From contig OZ020267.1 of NCBI GenBank assembly GCA_963971225.1, positions 91,191,648 to 91,255,647 of the forward strand: a DNA stretch of 64,000 nt, given 5' to 3'. Below, piece after piece: positions 45,641 to 56,263 of this stretch. Under the pieces are notes generated by a model. That model was given only the letters and a program-made list of their open reading frames with translations. It was not told the DNA's origin and did no database searches. Source of the stretch: Melieria omissa (taxonomy: Eukaryota > Arthropoda > Insecta > Diptera > Ulidiidae). A program made the position numbers and the translations under genes. How positions within the stretch are numbered: position 1 is the first letter of the stretch; the number at the start of each line of letters is the position of its first letter.

Positions 45641-48499
45641 ATGTCGGGAATTAAGCGCAAAACTAGTAAAATGTGGAAATTTTTCCACCCAGTGGATGCA
45701 ATTTACGCGAAGTGCGCGATTTGTGCTACGAAGTTGTCATACAAAACCAGTTTGACGAACTTGAAAAGGCATTTGGAGAGCAGACATCCAACGGTGTCAA
45801 TCTCCGCCACCACTGCAACTCCTGCGAATTCAGCTCCTGCTAATCAGCATTCAACACAAATGCAAGCGGTAAAAGGCAGTAGTACTGTTAAAATATGAAA
45901 GTAAGTATCATGATTTATGGTTTTGCACATGATACAAATATAAAAGGTAGAACCGCTGTAATTTGTTTTGACACTAAACGTGTTTATTGACGTTTCTCGT
46001 ATTTGTCAATAGCTTGGGTCGTGATGCCACTTCGTTGTAATACTAAATTAGGGCTATTTAAGGTTCTAAGGATTTTTAGATCTTTTTTAAAATAAACACG
46101 AAATAGACATTTCAATGTGACTAGTACATTTTGTTTAGTAATATTATGAACTGTTAGACAATCAAGAATGCAATAAATAATACAAAGGTAAATTATTATG
46201 TTATTATTTCTTTTTTTAATTTCTTATTAATATTCATTTTCTTTTGTGTTTTCAAATTGCTGTTTAAAAACCGTATCCTAAAACATGTTCGGCCTAAAAA
46301 GAAACGTTTCGCAACACGTTGCTCTAAAACCAGGAACAACCCACCAAGCAACATGTGAGAAATAGGCAACTATTGTCAGTGCCAACAAATTGGCGACTCA
46401 CCGATTAATTGGCACGGCGACAAATTACAAAAACACTTTTTTCCAGTACTTTGAAATATCGAATTGAACTATGTTTTGTATTTCAGTGAGATTGATCGTA
46501 ATTGAAAAATTTTTATTCATTCGTCAACGGTTGATTCAAGCCTAAAACATCAAACACCAAAACTATAAGCATGATGAGTTCATTGCGGAAAATATACATA
46601 CGGAACTAATACATATTCCCATTTTGAGAATCTAAACTCAAAAACCTAAACAAAATACATTTCAATTTTGTTGACGTAAGAAAATGTTCAAGGGATTTTC
46701 TAACAGTACGGTAGCACATTTTCAAAGAAGAACGTCAAAAACAGGTTTAGTGTCAGATGTGCAACATGGCGGCTGAGAAGAAGCAACGGCTCTACCTTCT
46801 ATTTTTGTATCATGGTTTTGCAGCATCAAGCAATTGTGGAACTGAATACGCAGCCAAACAATGCCCAGGGGGAAAATTCACAAACGCTACCGTCCAATGG
46901 TCAGAAGGAATCGGATCGGTTCCATCCTTATAGACAACAGCAAAAAATAACATCCTACGTGCGAAGACCTCTTACTAGCAATCGTAAGGAAGAAATTGAT
47001 AGTGCTTTGCTTAATTTATTCACAAAAAGCTACCTATCATTTCGCATAGTTGAGGAAAAATCGTTTAAATTATTTGTAAATTCACTAAACTCAAACTATG
47101 ACCTTCCGACTAGGCATACAATTTCTCGTACATTAATACCTGCGTTGTACGTGAAATGCAAGCTTCAGGTTCGAGCTTTGATCAAAGAAGCTCGAAAAGT
47201 GTGCAATACAACTGACTGCTGGACGTCAAGCAACAATGACGGGTACATGGCAGTCACTGCGCACTACGTAGATAATAACTTTTGTATGAAGTCTGTGTTG
47301 TTAGAGTGTTCAAATGTCAGAGTCATTCTTCAGAAAATTTGGCCGCTGAATTAAGTAGAGTTGTTTTAGACTGGGGTGTGCAAAGCAAGGTATTACTGGC
47401 GGTTTCTGATAATGCAGCCAATATAAAAAGCGTATTAGAGCAAAAATTACATTGGAAAAGCTTAGGATGTTTGGCACATACAATTAATTTAATTGCGGTT
47501 AATTGTTTTAAAAAAAATTTTGAAGTGTCCCTTGCCATAGACAAAGTTAAAATGGTCGTAGGGTTTTTTAAAAGAAGTACTATTTCTGCATTAAAGTTGC
47601 AAAACTATCAACGAAGCCAGAGGCAAGTCCCTTTGAAGTTGATACAGGCCACTCCGACAAGGTGGAACAGTACTTTCTACATGTTAGAAAGATACTTACA
47701 CTTGGAGGACGCTGTGAAGGCTACAATAGCTCTTATAGCTACAGACTTGCCAGTATTGTCTCAAAGTGAATGGCAAATGTTCAAAGAGCTGGTAGATGTT
47801 TTAAAACCGTTCGAGTCCGTAACGAAATCGTTTAGTGGGGATTCCTATGAGACAGGATCTCTTGTCATTCCAATTGTAAATGGTCTTATTGACATTTACG
47901 ATAAAATTCTGCGCAAACCATTTATGCCATGCATAAAAACTGTAATTTTACAGGTGCCAAAGGATCTTCGAGACCGACTCGGTAACGTGGGGAGGAGTAA
48001 AACCTTGTGCGATAGTACTTTTTGTGATCCTAGGTTCAAATAAATAGGTATTATAGACAGTACAAAGTCCAGGTTAATTTCTGAAGTTGCTGACCAAATT
48101 TCCTTAGAAATGCACAATCAGTTGGAAGTAGCCCAAGCAACTGAAACTAGCGTAGATGAGTTTTCTGTTTGGTTTTCCTTTGACAAAGCTGCTGCTTCTG
48201 TTATCCCTCAAGGAACAGCAACCTCTAAGGCAATAATTGAGGTACAGAGGGATTTAGATTCTGGAATTATCTCTAAACAGCAAGATCCGTTTGAGTGGTG
48301 GCGAACGAAAAAATATTTATTTCCATATTTAGCCAAAATTGCTCAGGAGAAATTATGTGCTTTATGCACATCTGTACCCTGTGGGAGAATTTTTTCCAAA
48401 GCAGGTTTAATAATTTCTGATAGACGTACTCGTTTAAATACAGGGAAAACGGCAATGCTTCTTTTCTTGAATGCTAACTCTAGATATTTAGAAAATTAA
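45641..48499 (+). pseudogene. hAT transposase with BED finger, broken
   Basis: The first block (ATG 45641) encodes a BED zinc finger: WKFFHPVDAIYAKCAICATKL then LKRHLESRHP, the C-x2-C...H-x4-H pattern. After the P-like MITE the frame resumes (46823 on) with the transposase core: CNTTDCWTSSNNDGYMAVTAH, AVSDNAANIKSV, SLGCLAHTINLIA, ATPTRWNSTFYML. The C-terminal dimerisation region has DPFEWWRTKKYLFPYLA and FSKAGLIISDRRTRL (48280-48470). Breaks: stops around 45895-45912, a frameshift near 47325 and a TAA at 48041-48043. A GTAAGT at 45901 and a TTTTGCAG at 46816-46823 could mark an intron, but without the MITE it would be only about 36 bp. Confidence 0.85.
45928..46814. mobile_element. P-like MITE with 31-bp inverted repeats
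   Basis: 887 bp with inverted ends: left CATGATACAAATATAAAAGG and right, read inward, CATGATACAAAAATAGAAGG, matching at about 27 of 31 positions. It is flanked by a perfect 8-bp repeat gttttgca at 45920-45927 and 46815-46822. Drosophila P has 31-bp ends starting CATGATGAAATAACATAAGG and 8-bp duplications. The interior is AT-rich with no transposase frame, so it is non-autonomous. It inserted into the hAT transposase gene. Confidence 0.8.
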
Positions 48500-48815
48500 G
48501 ACATGCGTGCACTCACAGACCAAATATATATATATGCTTTTTTTGTGTATAGTACATGCTTTGTATATATAGTATATGTTTTATATAGTATATGCTTCAT
48601 ATCTATTTATTGAATTCTTTTTATTTTTTTATATATTTATTGAATTGTTTTTAAAATTATTATTTCCTTATTTATTTAAATTTTATTTATTTATAAAATT
48701 GTAATGGGTGATATATGCCTACAGGGGAACCGAGCACCCAAATAAAAAAATTCGGTTACGCGCCTTATTTGCATACCTCTATGGTGGTGCGGAAAATGCA
48801 ATCTTATTAATATAT

Positions 48816-48920
48816 TGTAACGATAAGACAGTCTGTCGCTGTGCAAAGCAACCCTGCCGCTACGTGCCGTGCTATAATCCAATCTGGCAACGACGGCCGC
48901 GATAGTAACTTTTAGTCCAA
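48816..48920 (+). repeat. partial Gypsy LTR (5' 105 bp) inside the hAT element
   Basis: Starts TGTAACGATAAGACAGTCTG and ends at agtccaa, where unrelated hAT-internal sequence resumes. It is preceded by atat-like sequence, the target seen for copies A and B, so it may be a solo LTR reduced by deletion. Confidence 0.85.
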
Positions 48921-49684
48921 GCTGAAAGTCCATTATGAAAACAGCTGATATTTTCTCAGCGTATCTTTTGCACATTGGCAGCACGAAAATTGTATGAGAA
49001 AAGCTGTCGGAAGAATGCAGAATTGTGACAATATAAGGACCATTGGCTAAGATTTAATGATGATAAACTCCTTACATTTTCTCTTAAGTTTGAAAAATAA
49101 CATATAATCTGCTTCCGGCACAGATTTTAATATAAAAGAAAATTTTATGGCCCAACTTCCAGTCGCGGAAATTTTCGCAAGCAAGAAACAACTGATATCA
49201 CTATTTCGTTTCTACCACGAATTACCACCCCATCATCAAAGTGAAATTTGTATGGAAAGTTGCTCATTTATAATGCAAAACTGTAGCAACATAAAGTCAT
49301 AAAGTTAATATTTTTTGGATGTAAATTGCTAAGAACTGGATGTGTAACTTCCTTAATATTAGACATTTTCTTCCGACTAACATTTGAATGGAAAACCAAT
49401 GTTAATTTTTTCGCATTCAAACAAGTCCGCGAGCTGCCGCGTGCGATAGATAGATTCTTGCAATAGAACTGTGATTGAAAATCACAGTGATTCAAAATCG
49501 CAGTTTTCAATCACAGTGATTTTCACATCGCAATCGCAAATCACACTGTAATTTGAAAATCGCCGTTTTGCTCATCACTACGGCACATCGCTTTGTTGCC
49601 CAACAACAACAACCACAGTGTGTGGTGCGCGGTCGCAGCTTCTCAGCTTACGCTCTCGCGCTCTGTGCGTTCTCGTCCCTTTTA

Positions 49685-50968
49685 TGGCCAAACTCCATAA
49701 AGCGCGTTTCAGGCGTATCGTGGTTTTTGGCGTTTCTCGTGTTTCGAGAAAAAGTTGAATCAGTGTATTTGTATGAAGCAAACTCCATGACTACGCCCGA
49801 AACGCGGCAAAAGTTGAACTATTTTCAACTTTCTCTCGCGTTTCTCGCTAAACGACGTCAAACAGCTGACAGAGCTCCTAAAGATACCATACATTATGTG
49901 GTTAAATGGTAATGCCGATAACAAATTTGTGTAATCGCAAAAGTCGAATGCATTTATTTTACACGAAAGCTATTAAATACATTTAAGAAACATTTGAAAT
50001 CCAATATTTTAACATAAAATGTGGAGAAATTCTTAAAAATTAGCATAATTCGTTGACAGACGAAACTTATACTACGTTTACATTGAGCCCAAATGCGTAG
50101 TTTGAGATGAGTCATTTCAAAGTGTTTACATTGCCTCATTCGCATTGCATTTGCCTTTTGTTTGGCAGCTCATGTCCTCTTGCCGCAGCACATAGATTAG
50201 CGCTTCTCCGGCTACTGACTAAAGAATTTGTTATTTTTTTGCTGCCTCTATGTTCCACACACTGCCATATTTGAATACAAATATATTACATACCTTACAT
50301 GCTAAGCATATTCTTCATATTTGAAGCAGACGAAAATTTCCATTCGAAATTTCCATTTTGATCATTTTCGTTTGTTTTGATTTTGAACTGTCAAAAAGAA
50401 CAAGAGCTTTCATTTTGAGATGCGTTCGATACAATTGGTCATGTTTTATCGCATTTGCTTCGTCGTTTTGTTGAAATGAGTCATTTCGTCGATTTGAATT
50501 TGTATGGGGAAATGCGTGATTTGGCTTCGCATTTGAGAATTTTTGCCCAAATCACGCATTTGGGCTCAATGTAAACGTTGTATTAGTCTTCGCTGTATTG
50601 GAAATTCGATAGCTTATTCGTTGTCGATCGAATTTTGTTCATCCCTATGAAATAAATTGCTACAAGTTGAATTCAACTGAATTTTTTTTTTATTTTTTGC
50701 AATGTTCGATATGCATTTATTGTGTGTATTTATTGTGTTAAAATGAAATCAGTAAATTCTTTAAAGTCTATAACGTCGTATAGCAATTTCATTTCGCTGT
50801 TTTTCACAATTCACAACGAAATCAATCAGCAGTTTGCCAATTCAAAATTAGCATCAACTGACGTAAGAAGCTGACGCGTGAAACGCGCTTTATGGAGTTT
50901 GAGAGTCGAGAAACGCCATAACACGACAAACCCCGAACGCCAGAAACGCGCTTTATGGAGTTTGGCCA
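49685..50968. mobile_element. Harbinger-like MITE
   Basis: Inverted ends TGGCCAAACTCCATAAAGCG (at least 28 bp alike) with a 3-bp duplication TTA at 49682-49684 and 50969-50971; the uninterrupted target is visible at 38272 (cccttttactgc). TTA duplications fit PIF/Harbinger. The motif aaacgcgctttatggagttt is repeated at 50880 and 50943. A smaller MITE sits inside. No transposase. Confidence 0.7.
50072..50580. mobile_element. Tc1/mariner-like MITE
   Basis: 509 bp, inverted ends CTACGTTTACATTGAGCCCA and CAACGTTTACATTGAGCCCA with TA on both sides (50070-50071, 50581-50582). Subterminal gatgagtcatttc-like motifs recur near both ends. Non-coding. It lies inside the Harbinger-like MITE. Confidence 0.75.
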
Positions 50969-51053
50969 TTACTGCTTCCCCCGCACAAACGGGTCCTACC
51001 GCTGGAACCCGCAAAGAAAATTTTCTTTACACCAGATGCGCATTCTGTATATT

Positions 51054-51568
51054 TGTGGTGGAAAACGTCAGTGTTTGGAAAGTCAGTCGTTCGGGGTGAC
51101 CTATTGTAAAGGCGGGTCGCGCCAAACGGAGGATGGCTTAGGAGCCCATGTGGTGAGCGATAATGAAAAGGAAACGAGCGGTTTGCCTTCTGTCATAAAG
51201 CTGATTTTATTTTTGCAAGACAAGGTCTTATATACTAAAATTTACAACATCGTGCATCGAGCCAATCACAGCGCGGGTCAACTCTGACGACGCAGCACTT
51301 TCCCTAAGTGGGCCAACGCTCTGCGTCGACCTGCGGTAGGTCGGGTCGTATTGCAATGCGCAATCGGTGCAAGTGCCCACATGTGTTGTGACATGTGTCG
51401 CTTGTGCAAGTGTAGGCCACTTGAGTGACGCCGGCGTTCTTGTGCATGCGACACTTGACACTTGCAAATGTAAACAAAGTGGCGCGCGCACCGATTGATG
51501 TACGTTGGTCTTGTCGATTGGCTTGTGCGCTATACTGTTGGCATAAGTGGTCACGCGGTACCACTACA
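51054..51568 (-). repeat. 412-like 3' LTR
   Basis: On the plus strand from tgtggtgg to ccactaca. Inserted into family X copy 3 after cattctgtatatt. Confidence 0.7.
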
Positions 51569-51580
51569 CCCTTACCCTTA
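51569..51580 (-). other. 412-like polypurine tract
   Basis: Minus strand reads TAAGGGTAAGGG directly before the LTR start TGTAGTGG, the expected primer for plus-strand synthesis. Confidence 0.7.
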
Positions 51581-51847
51581 AGCGAAGAATTATTCCTTGG
51601 AATAATTCTTAGAATCTCGGGGGGGGCATTGGAATTGCTTTACAATATGATGGGGCTTATTATCAAATAGATTTACAATGGGATATCTATCTTATAAAAT
51701 GAGTTTGATTGTTCTAGTGGTGATTGTATGTGTTCTTAAAATATATTCTATTTTTGTTGGGTAAGATAATGTCTATGTTTAGTTTTTATAGACTAATTTC
51801 AATTCTTAGTGCAATAAGTATATTTTGTGTTTGCTTTTTGTACAATT

Positions 51848-54178
51848 TTATTTGATAGTTGCGATATCATTATTTCCTAGAAATTTCTTAAGGTTATTGT
51901 TATGTAATATCTTATGTTTACCATTTATTTCTATTGTGGAGTTTACTCCATTTCCATCTACAATCTTGTATGGTCCATGGTAGGGACTTTGTAATTTCTT
52001 ATTTGTTTCTAACTTAACAAAAACTAAATCTCCTATTTTTAATGGTATGTTGTTGACATTCTTATTATAATTTATCTTTCTCTTATCTTTAGCCAATTCT
52101 ATGATATTCCTAGCCTTAATTATAGATGTCTGTAGCCTAACTTTTATTTCGTTGGCGTAATTGTCAATGTCATAAATAGCTTTGTTTTTGTATATTTTGT
52201 CACATGGTAGTGACGGTAATTTGCCGAAAACTAACTCGTACGGTGAGTACAGTGTTTCGACATGTGGTGTCGTATTATACGCGAAAGTGTAGTATGGTAC
52301 CCATTTGTCCCATTCATGTTCGGTTGTAAATGCTAGTAAGTATTCATGCAGTGTTCTGTGGTTACGTTCGAGTGAACCGATTGTTTGATTATGGTAGGGT
52401 GCATATGTTGTGCATTAGTTCATTTGTGAACTCAGTGCCTCGGTCGGATTTCAACGTTTTAAAACAACCGTACTTGAGAATGAACTGTTCTACAAGAGTT
52501 TTTGCTGTCGTTCGTGCGTCCTTGGTTTCCATCGGGTGTGCAATAACAAATTTTGTTAAATCGCATTGCATGGTTAATATGTAGCGGAATCCATTCAATA
52601 CTCTTAATGGTCCGACTGTGTCAATGGTAATGGTTTCGAAGCTTGTTGTTGGCGTGTCTGTTTTGACCAGTTTTTCTTTTGTGTGCCTAATTGTTTTGTT
52701 CTTGCTGCAGGTCAAGCAATTGTTTACGAATTCTTTTACCATTTGTCGCATGTTTTTCCATGCATAGCGTTGTTTTAATTTTAAAGTTGTTTTTCTGATT
52801 CCTAAATGTCCGGCTGTGCTGGCGTTATGATATTCGTCTATTAGTTTATATTGTTGTAGTTTACTTTGAATATGTCGTGGGGCGTTGTATATTAGTATTT
52901 TTATAGGCGAGCATTTATCTTTATTTAATTCATTGTATTCCTTCTTGAATGCATTCATTGTAATATTTTCAAATTTAAAATTTTCTCTGCAAAGGGCTAG
53001 CTCCTTTATATGCAGGTTCGTTAGTGAACTGTGTAGTTTCTCCAACATTGAATCTAGATTCAAAGGGTCATCGCTACAAGTCACGTGCACTTGATTATTA
53101 ACAATATGTATCATCGGCCGATGCTTTTCTTTAATTTCAAATTTCAATTTTTTCATATTTTTCACGTCGTTCATAGAGGTACATTCCCATATGTAGAGTT
53201 GATCGGGCTCTTGAGATTTGTCCTTCCTATTGTCGCGTGTAATGGTACAATTATCTTCATTAATATTCTCATTTTCAGTAATGCGCGTATCTTCAATATT
53301 CTTTCTTATATTTGCTGCCTTGCTCCTTGTCATTGCTAGAATTTCTTTTCGTTTGCCGTCATTTACGTTATCTTCCTGTGTTGGAATCATTGCCTTCAGG
53401 GTGTCGCTGTCGATTTTTATGCGTGATAAAGCATCCGCGTTTGTGTTAATTTTTCCTTGTTTGTATATTATTTCGAAGTCATAATCAGATAAGTCTAGTC
53501 TGATTCTTGTCATTTTTTATGATGGATTTTTGTGTGAGAACAGAGATACCAGTGGTCTGTGACTACAATGAATTTTCTTCCGTAGAGGTACGGTCTGAAA
53601 TAGTTTATTCCCCAATGTATTGCTAGTAGTTCTTTTTCTATTATTGGTTTATTGATATCGTGTTTTTGTAGTGATTTGCTTGCATATGAAATGGGAAGGT
53701 CATGTCCAATTTCTCCTTGGGATAATACTGCTCCAAGAGCGAAGTCTGAAGCGTCTGTTGTTAATATGAAGGTTTTGTTAAAATCCGGATATTGTAATAT
53801 TGGTGTGTTTGTTAATTTTTGTTTTAGTGTTTCGAAAGCTGTCTTGCACTCGTCTGACCAGATGAAAGGCGTCCCTTTCTTAAGGAGAGAGTTAAGACAT
53901 TTTACTATTGATGCGAATTCTGGTATGAAGCGTCTGTAGTAGTTGCAAAATGCTACAAATCGACGTACTTCATCGGCATTCGTTGGTGTTGGATATTTCA
54001 GTACTGCTTCGCATTTCGTTGGATCTGTTCTGATGCCTTTATCTGTGATTAAATGTCCTAAATAGATGACTTCTGGTTTTAGAAATTGGCATTTGCTTGC
54101 ATTTAGTTTTAAGTTGTATTGTTGTAGTCGGTCGAAAACTTTAATCAGATTTTCATTGTGGTGTTTTAATGAACAAGT
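51848..54178 (-). pseudogene. pol fragment of the 412-like element (RT end, RNase H, integrase)
   Basis: Minus-strand reading: the end of RT (YNLKLNASKCQFLKPEVIYL, about 54110) and the following connection (PTPTNADEVRRFVAFCNYYR); RNase H with LTTDASDFALGAVLS and KELLAIHWG; then a 374-residue frame at 53513-52389 with YDFEIIYKQGKINTNADALS, the zinc-binding YHNASTAGHLG...CLTCSK, TIDTVGPL and KSDRGTEFTNEL; then in another frame the integrase end (NHRTLHEYLLAF, FAYNTTPH, IGDLVFVKLETN) down to 51848. Breaks: missing bases and a TAA near 53520 at the end of RNase H, and a frameshift near 52400. The N-terminal RT with its first catalytic residues is absent. Confidence 0.85.
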
Positions 54179-54179
54179 A

Positions 54180-54835
54180 GTATTTGGTTGTTCAATATGT
54201 CAACATAGAGGAATGCTCCTGAGTTGTGTCCACTTAGCGCTAGGTGGTGTTTTTTTTGTTCTTAATGTATAATGTAATGAACAACAAGTAGCAAATGTTT
54301 TCGGGTGTGTTTGTTGGGTTCGATGTTATGTTATTACTTATTCTTGTGTACATATTTATTTATTTATTTTTTTTTTTGTTTTTATTTTTGTATTGTAAAA
54401 TTATGAAACTAATTGTAGATGTATAGGAGACTGTTGTTGATGATTTAGGTGAAATTTTCTTGGATCTGGCGGCAGCTTAGTTGATTTCCTGTGGTGACGA
54501 TTTTTACATAGAACCTTTGCTGGGCGGTTGCGATGGGGTTTGGAACGGGTCATCGTGGTGGTCCATGAGATGGTGGTCGGTGCCATTGTCATCGGAAATG
54601 TTTTTCAGTTGGGACCAGTGTTGGTCAGTTCGTGTTTGCGGGATTGGTGTTGGTGAAATCGGCGGGTTAGCCTGTTTCAGGTTTGGTCGGCAGCTTAGTC
54701 TGTTGCAGGTTTGGTCGGCTGTGTTCTCTGGGTTGTGTTTGCTGAATTTTGTGGGTTGCAGGATCGGTGTTTATTTCTCAAACTGTTTGTGTTTCTAAAT
54801 TAGTACTGAGTCTGCGAATCAGTAGATTCGGTCTG
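54180..54835 (-). other. 412-like leader remnant
   Basis: T-rich sequence on the plus strand between the pol break and the PBS. A His/Asn/Gln-rich minus frame at 54401-54592 might be a gag remnant but shows no motif. Confidence 0.5.
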
Positions 54836-54853
54836 AGCCTGGCAGGATCGCCA
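54836..54853 (-). other. 412-like primer-binding site
   Basis: Minus strand reads TGGCGATCCTGCCAGGCT right after the LTR. Similar in its first bases to the tRNA-Arg site of 412, from memory. Confidence 0.6.
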
Positions 54854-55443
54854 TGTGGTGGAACTATAGTCTCTGAGTGTGAGCGTGATCATACGTGCGT
54901 CTGGGTCCGGGTTTCTCCTTTGTAGCAGGCGGGAGTACGCCGAGACTTTTAGCCACTGAGGCCGAAATGTTTTCCCAAGCAGAAGAAAAGGCAGACAATG
55001 TCGTCGCTTGATCTCTGCACGAGAAGTTCCTTTATTTTTCAAAAATTGCCTCTTAAATACTATTTTCACAAAGTGTTATACTGAGGGGCAATTCCAGTGC
55101 TCCTCCCTCTATTTCCAATGCATTCGCATCGCGCCAATCACAGCGCGGGTCAAAACTGACAACGCGGCACTTTCCCAAAGTGGGCTAGCGCTCTGCGTTG
55201 ACCTGCGGTAGGTCGGGTCATGTTGCATGCGCGATCGGCGCAAGTGCCCACATGTGTTGTGACATGTGTCGCTTGTGCAAGTGCAGGCCACTTGAGTGAC
55301 GCCGGCGTTCTTGTGCATGCGACACTTGACACTTGCAAATGTAAACAAACAAAGTGGCGCGCGCACCGCTCGCTGCACGTTGGTCTTGCCGATTGGCTTG
55401 TACGCTATGGTGTTGGCATAAGTGGTCACGCGGTACCACTACA
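54854..55443 (-). repeat. 412-like 5' LTR
   Basis: 590 bp, plus-strand edges tgtggtgg and ccactaca. The stretch from gccaatcacagcgcgggtca (55131) to 55443 closely matches 51264-51568; the rest is only loosely alike. Confidence 0.7.
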
Positions 55444-55444
55444 C

Positions 55445-56263
55445 TAGAGTCCGACCGATTAATCGGCTAGTATCGGCATCGGCTAGTATCGGCTAATAAA
55501 ATTGGTATCGGCATCGGCTAGTATCGGCATCGGCCAAAATAAAAAGAATCGGCATTGGCTTCGGCCTTTTTTGGCCGATGCCACATCAGCTTTTTTTGGC
55601 CGATGCCACATCGGTTTTTTTTTGTCGATTTTCCTGCTTTCATTTCTTGTTTGTTTTTATTTGCAGCTGAATCGCACTGTCTTTCTTTTTCATATCTCGC
55701 TTTGTATATTTATTACATTTTTATTATACGTTGCAACCCAGTGTTGCCTGATTAGGGGGTTTCTCCTTAGATTTGTTTGAACTTTATGACAAATATTTAA
55801 GGGGACAATATTTTACAGATATTTTTAATCTATTTTTGCTACATCAACACCGTGTTCAGCTATATTGGCTATTGGGTCTTTTGTTAATTGCTTGTGCCAA
55901 TAGAATGAGCAATTTTCATGAAATATTACTTTTATGTGTTATAAATTTGGGGGAAACTTTAGTTTAATGTATTTAAATTCTGAATTTTCTTGTAATTTTA
56001 TTTAGTTTTTAGTTGTTTATTTTCTCGTTTGTTAATTTGTGATGAATGTGATGAAATGTACTATATATGTAATAGTTCCTTTTGTTGTTTTATAAAATAA
56101 GCTGTGATATTGAAAGAATTCATTCGTGTTTTTTTTTCTATGGAATCGGCATCGGCCGATTTTCGGCCGTTTGACCGATTAATCGGCATCGGCCTGAGAA
56201 TTGGCCGAAGCTGATTGATCGGCATCGGCATCGGCCAAAAAATTCGGTATCGGTCGGACTCTA
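55445..56263. mobile_element. hAT-type MITE at a junction
   Basis: 819 bp with inverted ends TAGAGTCCGACCGAT (15 bp exact), rich in atcggc/gccgat repeats just inside both ends, and an AT-rich centre. The flanking 8-mers (cactacac and atgccaac) do not match, and one side is a 412-like LTR edge while the other is mid-protease of Gypsy copy C. Confidence 0.75.

Larger units (their letters stand above)
44927..49580 (+). mobile_element. hAT transposon (inactive, with internal insertions)
   Basis: Inverted ends TAGTGTTGAGCAAAA and TAGTGATGAGCAAAA enclose a hAT transposase gene; inside both ends lie repeated AATCACWGTGATTTT-like palindromes. A P-like MITE (45928-46814) and a Gypsy LTR piece (48816-48920) are inserted. 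The flanking 8-mers (gctgacat at 44919-44926, cggcacat at 49581-49588) are not a duplication, and the flanks belong to different sequence contexts, so the insertion has been rearranged. Confidence 0.8.
49581..51053 (+). repeat. family X DNA element, copy 3 (right part, carrying nested MITEs)
   Basis: 49581-49684 matches 38168-38275 of the complete copy and 50972-51053 matches the following part up to cattctgtatatt, where the 412-like LTR cuts it about 13 bp before the expected end. The middle is the Harbinger-like MITE. Confidence 0.75.
51054..55443 (-). mobile_element. 412/mdg1-like Ty3/Gypsy element, internally deleted
   Basis: Minus-strand LTR element: 5' LTR 54854-55443, PBS 54836-54853, leader to about 54180, then pol from mid-RT to the integrase end (54178-51848), purine tract and 3' LTR 51054-51568. 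gag, protease and N-terminal RT are missing. The LTR start TGTAGTGG and the TGGCGA-type PBS recall the 412/mdg1 group. The two LTRs are alike mainly over about 300 bp of their outer 5' part and differ in length (590 and 515 bp), so the element may be a recombinant of two subfamilies. Confidence 0.75.

Noticed and set aside
45901..46823. Intron in the hAT transposase with GTAAGT donor and TTTTGCAG acceptor
   Set aside because: The interval is nearly all P-like MITE with its own target duplication. Without it the intron would be about 36 bp, too short.
54401..54798. Gag of the 412-like element
   Set aside because: The frames are His/Asn-rich or Trp/Ser-rich, with no zinc knuckle or capsid motif.
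55445..55560. CRISPR-like array in the atcggc repeats
   Set aside because: The repeats are irregular 6-12 bp units without spacers, lying inside MITE ends.
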